Position numbers and translations under genes: made by a program. Shown in pieces: positions 1 through 5,720 of a stretch of DNA of 6,480 bases. This DNA is from JBKEDS01 sp047975545 (GTDB lineage Bacteria; Bacteroidota; Bacteroidia; Flavobacteriales; Flavobacteriaceae). The notes beneath the pieces are model-generated. The model was not told where the DNA came from, made no database searches, and was given only the letters and a program-made list of their open reading frames with translations. Positions within the stretch are counted from its first letter, which is position 1. Each line of letters begins with the position of its first letter. The stretch spans positions 1 to 6,480 of the forward strand of contig JBKEDS010000030.1 in NCBI GenBank assembly GCA_047975545.1, given 5' to 3'.

Positions 1-346
1 AAAAGTTTTTGAAGTAGTAAACCGTTAGTATTTCTTGGTTATCGGAAAACCGAAAGAGGAGTAAATTACATTTCTTCTGCGTGTCGCCTTTGTAGAGGTT
101 TGGCGCATCGGTTTTAAATAGTCCAGTCGTGCAAAACGATTGCCATTTTTTGCCGTTGTGTTCCTTTAACCAAAACAAAGGCATGGATAAGGCAAAGTTT
201 CGGTTTTGGCTAATGTTTATCTTCTGCGATAGTTGAGGTATGCCGTTTTGTACTGCGGTAAGTTCGTAATGTTTTACGGTGGCGTATTTCCCTGTGTTTA
301 TTTCCTTGTAAACATGGGTTATTGGTGTTGGTATTTGCGTTGCCAT
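1..346 (-). CDS. Partial unrecognised protein (N-terminal 115 residues), element-borne
   Basis: An open frame runs from an ATG at 346-344 off the left edge without a stop; 115 codons are visible. The protein starts MATQIPTPITHVYK and is polar, with scattered aromatic residues. A stretch near residues 57-75 (MPLFWLKEHNGKKWQSF) and another near residues 96-112 (LLLFRFSDNQEILTVYY) look like beta strands of a compact soluble domain. There is no signal peptide or membrane segment. The ATG lies 4 nt after the stop codon of the helix-turn-helix gene, so the two are almost certainly co-transcribed. I do not recognise the family. In Bacteroidota elements, small genes next to such helix-turn-helix proteins often belong to replication or mobilisation modules, but nothing visible here proves that. 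The coding call is firm because the frame is long and tightly coupled to its neighbour; the function is unknown. Confidence 0.75.
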   Translation of the reverse strand, partial: MATQIPTPITHVYKEINTGKYATVKHYELTAVQNGIPQLSQKINISQNRNFALSMPLFWLKEHNGKKWQSFCTTGLFKTDAPNLYKGDTQKKCNLLLFRFSDNQEILTVYYFKNF

Positions 347-350
347 TGTA

Positions 351-629
351 CTATTTTTTAAGTTCGACAATGGCGTTTTCGATAGCCTTTCTTTCGTAGT
401 AAACACGTCCGCCTAACTGCTTTGCGGTAATGATGCCTTTTTTAGTCCAGTTGTGTACTGTACTTAAATCGATAGATAACATTTCTGCCACCTCTTGGCG
501 TGTTAGGTACTGGGTTGGCTCTTTAGGTTGGAAATTTTGTTTTAAGTCGTCAAGACGTTTTTTTACGGTTTCGTCTATTAACTCGACTAATGCGTTTGGC
601 GTTGTGCCGATGAATTGAAGTTTCTCCAT
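351..629 (-). CDS. Helix-turn-helix DNA-binding protein, excisionase/MerR-like (92 aa)
   Basis: This is a small DNA-binding protein. Residues 1-38 form a charged, probably helical lead. Residues 40-88 carry the HTH_17/excisionase-type fold: YLTRQEVAEMLSI, then DLSTVHNWTKKG (recognition helix region, W61), then a short wing with GGRVYY and a closing helix. The length and the two-part layout match a small regulator family I know from conjugative and other mobile elements of Bacteroidota. In such elements these proteins act as excisionase-like accessory factors or as transcriptional regulators of mobilisation genes; which role applies here is inference. It is followed after 4 nt by the truncated gene at the left edge, giving a likely operon. 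The leader between 630 and 707 is short and A-rich with no Shine-Dalgarno sequence. A weak CCTTTG promoter-like box lies near 657-662, but it lacks the TA of the usual TAnnTTTG. Confidence 0.85.
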   Translation of the reverse strand: MEKLQFIGTTPNALVELIDETVKKRLDDLKQNFQPKEPTQYLTRQEVAEMLSIDLSTVHNWTKKGIITAKQLGGRVYYERKAIENAIVELKK

Positions 630-697
630 TGCTGAAATATTTTTTTGTTAATACTTCGCAAAGGTTTTTATATTTCGATTGCACAAATCCCTGCACC

Positions 698-721
698 AGT
701 GCAGATTTTAGTGCAGATTTT
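698..721. repeat. Perfect 12-bp tandem duplication at the 3' end of the 322-aa gene
   Basis: AGTGCAGATTTT occurs twice back to back (698-709 and 710-721). On the minus strand, the junction between the copies supplies the TAA stop codon (710-708) of the 322-aa gene. With a single copy, the frame would continue in the same phase for 17 codons (19 if both copies are read through) to a TAA at 650-648. The duplication is seen directly; that it shortened an ancestral longer protein is inference. A small palindrome, CTGCACCAGTGCAG (691-704), overlaps the left copy. Confidence 0.9.
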
Positions 722-1676
722 CTAATTTGGTGTATTTGTCTTGAAAATCCTTTACAACATCTATGTTTTTGGAATTGCAGAAATCAATTATGTTTTTCAT
801 CATTTTAGAAGAACTGTAAAAATTTTTTGTTCCTGTTTCAAAAAGAGTGTCATTTACATACTGTCTTACTGCCTTATTAGTTTTCAATACTTCTTTTTGT
901 ATGTGTTCTGAAAGTTTTGCAATCGAAACAAAATGATTGTCTTGATAATAATACTCTTGGTCTTTAAATTGTATTAGTCCTTTTGCGAATAAAACACCTA
1001 TCTCGCAATAAAAAGGATATGAGTTGTTTGTTGGTGTGGTTTCGCTTAGTTCATTGTTCCTATCGACAAACCAACCATTAATAAATTTATCCAATTCTTG
1101 AATTTTTATTGACACAAGTTTTTTTATTGTACTTAATTCATCCTTGCTAATTCCAAAATCACTTAAATACTTATTGTCTTTTTCAAGGCGTTTTAGATGA
1201 TTAAATAAGGTTTCATACAATACGCTTTCTTTTACATCGCTTTCAAATTCATTAATAAACCTTAACCGTTCCTTGTAGTTTCTAATGTTCTTATTTATGT
1301 GGTTAATAATATAGTATAAAACCTCTTTTCTTCTTTCATCTTGATTAAGATTAGGGTAATTAGGATTGCTTCGTATAATTTTAATTGCTTGACGGTAAAC
1401 AGTATTATCTTCTCGGTAATTCCGTAAAACATTTTGCTCCCATAAGTATTGTTGATTATTTAGTTCGTTTTGCAAATAGTTTTCTTTTAAGTCTTTGAAA
1501 TGGTTGCTTAAAACTTCATTTGCGGAATTTGCGCTTTCGTCTAAACACTTATTTATTATTCCTGCCAAAAAGGTTTTCAGTTTTATACTTTCAAATTCTT
1601 TTTTGGCATTTTCTTCTCTTTTGGTTAAATCATCAATAAATTTATTTGCCAATCTGTTTGTAAAACTTTCGTCCAT
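708..1676 (-). CDS. Unrecognised 322-aa cytoplasmic protein, mobile-element cargo
   Basis: I do not recognise this protein. Residues 1-210 are highly charged and predicted mostly helical, rich in Lys, Glu, Asn and Leu, with possible coiled-coil stretches around 15-35 and 133-200. A short low-complexity linker (SETTPTNNSYP, 211-221) separates a C-terminal part (222-322) of different character. That part runs FYCEIGVLFAKGLIQF, EYYYQDNHFVSIAKLSEHI, then KAVRQYVNDTLFETG and KNFYSSSKMMKNIIDFC. It looks like a compact alpha-helical or winged-helix-like module of a type I associate with accessory genes of Bacteroidota mobile elements. There is no signal peptide, no transmembrane segment and no obvious nuclease or ATPase motif. 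The gene has its own 156-bp upstream gap containing inverted repeats, so it is probably transcribed separately from the Fic gene. The ATG at 1676 has an A-rich leader. The stop codon sits inside a 12-bp tandem duplication, so the C terminus may be recently shortened. Confidence 0.8.
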   Translation of the reverse strand: MDESFTNRLANKFIDDLTKREENAKKEFESIKLKTFLAGIINKCLDESANSANEVLSNHFKDLKENYLQNELNNQQYLWEQNVLRNYREDNTVYRQAIKIIRSNPNYPNLNQDERRKEVLYYIINHINKNIRNYKERLRFINEFESDVKESVLYETLFNHLKRLEKDNKYLSDFGISKDELSTIKKLVSIKIQELDKFINGWFVDRNNELSETTPTNNSYPFYCEIGVLFAKGLIQFKDQEYYYQDNHFVSIAKLSEHIQKEVLKTNKAVRQYVNDTLFETGTKNFYSSSKMMKNIIDFCNSKNIDVVKDFQDKYTKLENLH

Positions 1677-1750
1677 TTGAACATTCTTTTATGCGTTGCC
1701 TTATTTTATGAGTAAGAATACTCGGTTTTTTTCGTTGTTTGGTTTTCGTT

Positions 1751-1774
1751 TATAGAAAACACTATTTTTCTATA
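1751..1774. repeat. 9-bp inverted repeat with 6-nt loop in the fic-orf322 gap
   Basis: TATAGAAAA (1751-1759) and TTTTCTATA (1766-1774) are perfect inverted copies around CACTAT. It lies 75 bp upstream of the 322-aa gene start and downstream of the Fic stop. No T-run follows on the minus strand, so it is a poor intrinsic terminator and more likely an operator-like dyad or a weak hairpin. It abuts one of the CGTTTATA copies (1747-1754) described for the neighbouring dyad. Confidence 0.6.
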
Positions 1775-1783
1775 ACTAACCGA

Positions 1784-1823
1784 ATAACGTTTATACAAAA
1801 TATCACTTTCTTATAAACGTTAT
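1784..1823. promoter_or_regulatory. 12-bp perfect inverted repeat, candidate operator or transcript-end hairpin
   Basis: ATAACGTTTATA (1784-1795) is mirrored exactly by TATAAACGTTAT (1812-1823) across a 16-nt spacer. The inner octamer CGTTTATA also occurs at 1747-1754, so the gap carries three copies, two direct and one inverted. The dyad lies 10 bp beyond the Fic stop codon and about 110-150 bp upstream of the 322-aa gene. It could bind a dimeric regulator controlling the 322-aa gene, or fold at the end of the integrase-RhuM-Fic transcript. The repeats are seen; the role is inferred. No convincing TAnnTTTG promoter is visible in this gap. Confidence 0.5.
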
Positions 1824-1832
1824 AGCATTCAT

Positions 1833-2897
1833 TTATACGTTTTGTAATGTTTCTATAAGTTTTAAATTCATGTAGTAATTTGTTTTACCAACTTTTACCT
1901 TTTCCAACAACCCTAATTTAGAAACCTCATCTAAATACTTTCTTGCCGTTAGGTAACTTACTTTTAAATCATTTTCCAAAAACTCTATTTTGGTGTATGG
2001 GTTTTTAAAAAGGTTGTTTAACAAATCTTGACTGTAAATTTTAGGTAACTCGGTACGCAACTTACTTTTGTATTGTTGCATTACCGTTTTTATGTTGGTT
2101 ATTAAAGTAATGGTTTGCTGTGCGGTTACCTCAACGCCTTTAAGTAGGTAGAGTATTAAACTTTCCCAATCGTTATTGGTGCGTACGTTTTGCAATACTT
2201 TGTAATAGTCGGCTTTGTTTTGGGTTATGTATCGGCTTAAATACAGTACTGGTATATCTAACAAACCTTGCTTTACTAAGTACAAAATATTTATAATGCG
2301 CCCAGTACGTCCGTTGCCGTCGTAAAATGGGTGTATGCTTTCAAACTGGTAATGTACTACCGCCATTTTTATAAGGTCGTCCACCTTTGAAAAATCATTA
2401 TCGTTTATGTATTTTTCAAGATTACCCATTAAGTCCAGTATTTCTGTTGGGTGTTGAGGTGGCGTATAAACTACTTGACCGAGCGAGTTAACTAATTTTG
2501 TTCCTGCTTGGGTTCTAAAGCCCGCATTGTTTTCTAACAGTTCTTTTTGTATGGTTAAAATATGCTTGTTTAATAGTAGTTTTTCTTTTCGCACTATTTG
2601 AAACCCCAAACGCAAACCACGTGCATAATTGTACACTTCTTTTGCTGCGGTACTTTTACTTTCGATAAGTATATTTTCTTTATACAAATCGTCGTGAGTG
2701 GTTACAATGTTTTCTATTTCGCTACTGTCCTTTGCTTCTTGCAGGGTTAGGGTATCGATTAAAATATTTTCGTTAGGTATTGTTTTTGCCGTTCCCTTTA
2801 GTTCGGCTAAATAACGGTGCGCCTTTGCAAGTTGTTTTAATACTTGGGGCGTTTCCAGTTCTTTACTTGGGGGTAATATGGGTAGTTTAAAATCCAT
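1833..2897 (-). CDS. Fic-family protein, SoFic-like class II (putative AMP-transferase)
   Basis: Fic enzymes transfer AMP or another nucleotide moiety to a hydroxyl side chain of a target protein. The catalytic motif HPFYDGNGRTGR is complete at residues 189-200. H189 is the expected base, GNGR (194-197) the phosphate-binding loop, and R200 the second arginine. A flap-like segment VVYTPPQHP lies at 142-150. The inhibitory motif (S/T)xxxE(G/N) is present upstream as SSEIEN (58-63, E62 as the inhibitory glutamate), which marks class II, self-inhibited Fic proteins. The C terminus (about 300-350) forms a winged-helix-like unit containing FLENDLKVSYLTARKYLDEV. The overall length of 354 aa and the layout match the SoFic group. 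The ATG lies 1 nt after the RhuM stop codon, indicating translational coupling. No separate antitoxin is needed for inhibition in this class. The target is unknown, and the link to RhuM suggests a shared function. Location is cytoplasmic. Confidence 0.93.
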   Translation of the reverse strand: MDFKLPILPPSKELETPQVLKQLAKAHRYLAELKGTAKTIPNENILIDTLTLQEAKDSSEIENIVTTHDDLYKENILIESKSTAAKEVYNYARGLRLGFQIVRKEKLLLNKHILTIQKELLENNAGFRTQAGTKLVNSLGQVVYTPPQHPTEILDLMGNLEKYINDNDFSKVDDLIKMAVVHYQFESIHPFYDGNGRTGRIINILYLVKQGLLDIPVLYLSRYITQNKADYYKVLQNVRTNNDWESLILYLLKGVEVTAQQTITLITNIKTVMQQYKSKLRTELPKIYSQDLLNNLFKNPYTKIEFLENDLKVSYLTARKYLDEVSKLGLLEKVKVGKTNYYMNLKLIETLQNV

Positions 2898-2898
2898 G

Positions 2899-3918
2899 TT
2901 ATTGGTTTGGTTTTTTATTCCCTTTTAAAAGTTTTATCTGCTTATCAAAGTCAGATATAATATTTTGGGTTTTGTTGAATTGGTCGTATTCCTTTCCTGC
3001 TTTGTTTATGGCTTTAGTATGCGACACTTTGCCTAAATCGGGCAGTATTTTGTACTCGTTAAATGCTAAGAATTTGTTTACGCTTTCGGCGAGTTCTTGC
3101 ATTGTGAATGTATTACGGCGTTCGATGAGGTTCTCGATATAATCAAAATAACCCGTTACGGTGCGTTCCAGTTGTTTTATTTCTTTTTCCTGCAAATAGT
3201 TCTTTGCTGTTTTGGTATCGAATTTTAGTATTCGTCCGTCGGGTGCATTCTTCCACGTGGTTAAACCCATATTATCCTTTTTACTATCGGCTTTTAAATA
3301 AATTATTTCGGCTGCGGTGTTTCCCGTTATGGCATAGTGGAATTTATTTTGCACCATAGCATAAAAGTTTTTTGTTATTTCGGACTTTGGGTCGTAGTCT
3401 ATACTACACTCGGCAAAAATATCGGTTACTTGTTGGTATATTCGGCGTTCACTTGCACGTATCGACCTTACACGCTCTAAGAGTTCTTTAAAATAATCTT
3501 TACCGAAAACTGCATCGCCTTGTTTTAACCGTTCATCGTCCATAACAAAACCTTTAACAATATATTCTTTTAGGGTTTGGGTTGCCCATATTCTAAACTG
3601 GGTTGCTTGTATAGAGTTTACCCGATAACCCACCGAAATAATGGCATCTAAATTATAGAAATTTGTTTTGTAGTTTTTACCGTCGTTGGCAGTTGTTAGG
3701 AAATTCCTAATAACTGAATTTTCGTCTAACTCGTTAGTTTTGAAAATATTTTTTAAATGTTCGTTGATAGTCGGTACAGTAACACCAAACAACTCGGCAA
3801 TACTTTTTTGTGTGAGCCAAATGGTATCATCGTTAAGCAACACCTTTAAATTTACATTTCCGTTGGGTGTGGTGTACAGTATAAAGTTTGTGGGGTTTGT
3901 GGGTTCTATATTGCTCAT
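2899..3918 (-). CDS. rhuM: RhuM-family protein (339 aa)
   Basis: This matches the RhuM family, named after a gene of Salmonella pathogenicity island 3. Its biochemical function is not established, and it is common on mobile elements and often next to or fused with Fic/Doc domains. The N-terminal signature is visible: a beta-rich lead (FILYTTPNGNVNLKVLLNDD, 12-31), a helix-turn-helix-like block (WLTQKSIAELFGVTVPTINEHLKNIF, 34-59), and the conserved region YNLDAIISVGYRVNSIQATQFRIWA followed by LKEYIVKGF (88-124). The C-terminal half (about 135-335) is helical and charged. Full length is typical of the family. The ATG overlaps the integrase stop as TAATG, and the Fic start follows 1 nt after its own stop, so it sits in the middle of a translationally chained trio. 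It may act as regulator or partner of Fic, or bind DNA; these are inferences. There is no signal peptide. Confidence 0.92.
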   Translation of the reverse strand: MSNIEPTNPTNFILYTTPNGNVNLKVLLNDDTIWLTQKSIAELFGVTVPTINEHLKNIFKTNELDENSVIRNFLTTANDGKNYKTNFYNLDAIISVGYRVNSIQATQFRIWATQTLKEYIVKGFVMDDERLKQGDAVFGKDYFKELLERVRSIRASERRIYQQVTDIFAECSIDYDPKSEITKNFYAMVQNKFHYAITGNTAAEIIYLKADSKKDNMGLTTWKNAPDGRILKFDTKTAKNYLQEKEIKQLERTVTGYFDYIENLIERRNTFTMQELAESVNKFLAFNEYKILPDLGKVSHTKAINKAGKEYDQFNKTQNIISDFDKQIKLLKGNKKPNQ

Positions 3919-3928
3919 TATTGGTTTG
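3918..3928 (-). repeat. 11-bp sequence shared by the int-rhuM and rhuM-fic junctions
   Basis: On the minus strand CAAACCAATAA ends both the integrase gene (3928-3918) and the rhuM gene (2909-2899). In both it encodes the last residues Asn-Gln plus the stop, and an ATG follows at once (overlapping by 1 nt in the first, after 1 nt in the second). The two proteins are otherwise unrelated. The identity may reflect a favoured A-rich restart sequence in a lineage without Shine-Dalgarno signals, or assembly of the operon from modules. Confidence 0.75.
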
Positions 3929-5354
3929 ATGCGTTTTTGATTACTTTTAGTTGGGTGTTTTGGTTTTGTCTTTTTGCTTCGTTATAGTTCATTTTTTCGG
4001 TCATTTGTTTTATTAGTTCTGAACGGTCTTTATCTTGGTTGATGTACTCCATAAGTTGGGCATCTGATGCGTGTCCTGTTATTTGTCTAATTTGAAAAGG
4101 CGAAAGCGTATTATAATAATTTGTCGCAAACGACCTCCTAAAACTATGTGTTGTTATAATTTGGCTTTTGGGGTATTTCATTGAAATTGTACGGCGTACT
4201 TTTTTACCGTTAACAACAACCGACTGGCTTTTGCGACCTTGTATTTCTTCGTTAATTCCTGCCAATTCGCAAACCTCTTTTATTTCTCTGTTAATTATCA
4301 CGTCTGCCGTTTTGTTGTACTCTGTCTGTGGCATTCCGTAATTATCAATGTATTTTTTAATTCTTTCAGTAATTGGCACTACAACATTTGCACCTGTTTT
4401 TTTATTCCAAAACTCCCAATGTTCGTAACCGTTATCATTTTTAATATTTTCCTGTGTTAATTTATCGTAGTCCGACACCCGTAAACCAACCTCACATCCA
4501 AACAGAATTATTTTTTTTGCATTTAACAAACGTTCAGGCACTTCTGTATTATGTATTTGGTCTAACTCTTGAAACGATAGGGTTACTACAATTTCGGAAC
4601 GTGTTTTACGTCTTTCTGATTTGCTTTGTTTTTTATACGTTACTTCCCTAATGCCTGATGATAGTTCTACAATTTCAGGAAAAGCATTTTTTTGGTACTT
4701 TACCGAATGCACCAAACTTTTACAATGCTTTCGTGTTGTACTTACTTGGTGTTTTAAATCTCTAATTAAAAAGGCGGTAAACTCGTCTATAAAATTTTGT
4801 GTAATATCTTTTGTCTTTAACTCTACACTTTTTGTTTTTTGATAAGCATTGATTTTATTTAGAAGTTGCTGGTATATTTTCGATTGGGTTACGTTGTCAA
4901 AATACTCAACTTCAATAACCCTGTTAATTGCCGAAACAACTAAATTTTTATTATATACATCTCTTTCGGTATTTAATTGCTCCTGCTCTTTTTTGTCTAT
5001 TTCTGTTTGTGCATTTTTTATATCGTCTTTTTCAGATAGTATATTTGTAACTTCTTCAATATTTTTAACAAACCATTCTTTTGATATTGGCACTCCAGTA
5101 TTAAAATCGTTTTTAAACCGCAACAAAATTTTATCCTGAAACTCCTCCAAATATCTTTTATGCAATTTTGCTTGAGCATCTAAATAAGACAGTTCTTCTA
5201 ATTTTCGATGCCTGTTATTTGTATTAAACCAGTATTTGCGACTTGATACTATCTTTGAAGATATGCGATAGTCTATTGATGTGGAATGTTTAAAACGTAT
5301 GGTTAAATTACCTGTTTCGCTTTTGCCCCGATAATAAAAATTTATGGTTGCCAT
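3918..5354 (-). CDS. Tyrosine recombinase / integrase of the mobile element (478 aa)
   Basis: This enzyme catalyses site-specific integration and excision of the element. The catalytic set is intact: R292 in GCEVGLRVSDYDKLT, a lysine in the beta hairpin (NKKTG, K318 or K319), H403 and R406 in THSFRRSFA, H428 in ITGHAS, and the nucleophile Y437 in LMEYINQ. The N-terminal part (1-125) is an arm-binding-like domain of the Bacteroidota phage-integrase type, starting MATINFYYRGKSE. It is followed by a charged helical linker (about 105-130) and a SAM-like core-binding domain (about 135-240). The length is slightly above the usual 400-430 aa because of the linker. It lies about 175 bp from a probable attachment site at 5530-5542 and is transcribed inward. 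Its stop overlaps the rhuM start (TAATG), tying cargo expression to the recombinase. A promoter-like TAACTTTG box lies 24 nt upstream of the ATG, overlain by direct repeats. Confidence 0.96.
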   Translation of the reverse strand: MATINFYYRGKSETGNLTIRFKHSTSIDYRISSKIVSSRKYWFNTNNRHRKLEELSYLDAQAKLHKRYLEEFQDKILLRFKNDFNTGVPISKEWFVKNIEEVTNILSEKDDIKNAQTEIDKKEQEQLNTERDVYNKNLVVSAINRVIEVEYFDNVTQSKIYQQLLNKINAYQKTKSVELKTKDITQNFIDEFTAFLIRDLKHQVSTTRKHCKSLVHSVKYQKNAFPEIVELSSGIREVTYKKQSKSERRKTRSEIVVTLSFQELDQIHNTEVPERLLNAKKIILFGCEVGLRVSDYDKLTQENIKNDNGYEHWEFWNKKTGANVVVPITERIKKYIDNYGMPQTEYNKTADVIINREIKEVCELAGINEEIQGRKSQSVVVNGKKVRRTISMKYPKSQIITTHSFRRSFATNYYNTLSPFQIRQITGHASDAQLMEYINQDKDRSELIKQMTEKMNYNEAKRQNQNTQLKVIKNASNQ

Positions 5355-5377
5355 TTATGTAACATTTTGAACAAAAA

Positions 5378-5412
5378 CAAAGTTAAAAAAATGTACCCAT
5401 ATTTGTACCCAT
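5378..5412 (-). promoter_or_regulatory. Probable integrase promoter with two operator-like direct repeats
   Basis: On the minus strand TAACTTTG (5385-5378) matches the Bacteroidota -7 consensus TAnnTTTG and lies 23 nt from the integrase ATG, giving a short leader. No clean -33 TTG is visible. Instead the nonamer ATGGGTACA occurs twice (5412-5404 and 5400-5392), with starts 12 bp apart, covering the spacer and -33 zone. Such placement suits an activator, a repressor or integrase arm binding. The boxes are seen; the function is inferred. Confidence 0.55.
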
Positions 5413-5529
5413 TTTTTTAAAACTTATGCAATTTTATTCAATTTCGTTAAATGGCTATTTTTGTAAAACCCCACTATTAAAGGGTTATTGGCGTTTATTT
5501 CGATTTTAACGGTTTTAACATTTGGGGTA
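5413..5529. other. Non-coding element terminus between int promoter and att site
   Basis: This AT-rich stretch holds no credible gene on either strand. It contains a short dyad, AACCC/GGGTT (5467-5471 and 5482-5486), and a direct repeat of TTTTAAC (5504-5510 and 5513-5519) just inside the proposed attachment site. The position between the integrase gene and the att core is where tyrosine recombinases and accessory factors usually bind, so these repeats are candidate arm or core sites. Nothing stronger can be claimed. Confidence 0.4.
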
Positions 5530-5542
5530 CTGGAGGTACCAC
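5530..5542 (+). other. Probable attachment site: 3' end of a tRNA gene (perhaps tRNA-Phe)
   Basis: CTGGAGGTACCAC is what I recall as the 3' end of Bacteroidota tRNA-Phe: the end of the T stem (CTGG), the 3' acceptor strand AGGTACC, and discriminator A, without an encoded CCA. The bases before it do not form a T loop (no TTCGA), so the tRNA is not intact here. A strong terminator follows directly, as expected after a tRNA gene, and an integrase lies just inside. Base composition changes from AT-rich to GC-rich shortly afterwards. Together this suggests the right attachment site of an element integrated into the tRNA 3' end. The identification rests on memory of the tRNA sequence, and the other end is outside the window. 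Confidence 0.55.
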
Positions 5543-5580
5543 AAAAAAATCCCGAAACTTAATTGTTTTGGGATTTTTTT
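5543..5580. terminator. Strong bidirectional intrinsic terminator
   Basis: Arms 5543-5558 (A7 TCCCGAAAC) and 5565-5580 (GTTTTGGGA T7) pair over 16 bp with one wobble around a TTAATT loop. A run of A on the left and T on the right lets it work in both directions. On the plus strand it would end the tRNA gene that originally lay to its left; on the minus strand it would block transcription from the rRNA side into the element. Confidence 0.9.
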
Positions 5581-5627
5581 TGCTATCTATCTGTTATCTT
5601 CTTAAAATCATTTCCAATATGTTTATG

Positions 5628-5652
5628 GCGGTTTTTTGCCTGCAAAAACCGC
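5628..5652. repeat. GC-plus-T/A hairpin, 9-bp arms
   Basis: GCGGTTTTT (5628-5636) pairs with AAAAACCGC (5644-5652) around TGCCTGC. On the minus strand it lies directly 3' of the structured element at 5651-5720 and may be its terminal hairpin. No long T-run follows, so terminator activity is uncertain. Confidence 0.6.
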
Positions 5653-5720
5653 GCTGTCCGCTATATCTTTTATGCCCCCGGGCGGGGGGCACAAAAGGAT
5701 GCCGCTGCCATCGCTACCGC
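5651..5720 (-). ncRNA. Structured RNA-like element resembling a dispersed Bacteroidota motif (Flavo-1?)
   Basis: On the minus strand a 13-bp stem, CTTTTGTGCCCCC (5697-5685) with GGGGGCATAAAAG (5679-5667), has one G-U pair and a 5-nt loop. It is flanked by GATGGCAGCGGCATC on the 5' side and ATATAGCGGACAGCGCGG on the 3' side. I recall the combination AGCGGCATCC + TTTT stem + AAAAGATATAGCGGA as a recurrent intergenic element in flavobacterial genomes, and it may be the Flavo-1 RNA motif, whose function is unknown. An outer CCGCG/CGCGG pairing (5731-5727 with 5653-5649) could close it. It sits between the rRNA terminator and the tRNA-side terminator. The stem is certain; the family name is from memory. 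Confidence 0.45.

Noticed and set aside
691..704. CTGCACCAGTGCAG palindrome as a terminator for the 322-aa gene
   Set aside because: The stem is at most 6 bp with a tiny loop, and on the minus strand no T-run follows; it is too weak to call.
1710..1730. GAGTA/TACTC hairpin followed by T-run on the plus strand
   Set aside because: It has only 5-bp arms and no plus-strand gene upstream that would need a terminator.
4239..5139. Plus-strand open frames opposite the integrase and rhuM genes
   Set aside because: They are rich in Phe, Cys and Ser, as expected for antisense shadows of AT-rich minus-strand genes, and have no recognisable domains.
5526..5540. GGTAC-TGGAG-GTACC palindrome as an operator or hairpin
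   Set aside because: The 5-bp arms are explained better as the tRNA acceptor end next to element sequence; the left arm is probably coincidental.
5440..5542. Complete tRNA gene immediately before the terminator
   Set aside because: No T loop (TTCGA), anticodon stem or D-arm signature can be found upstream of 5530; only the 3' end is present.
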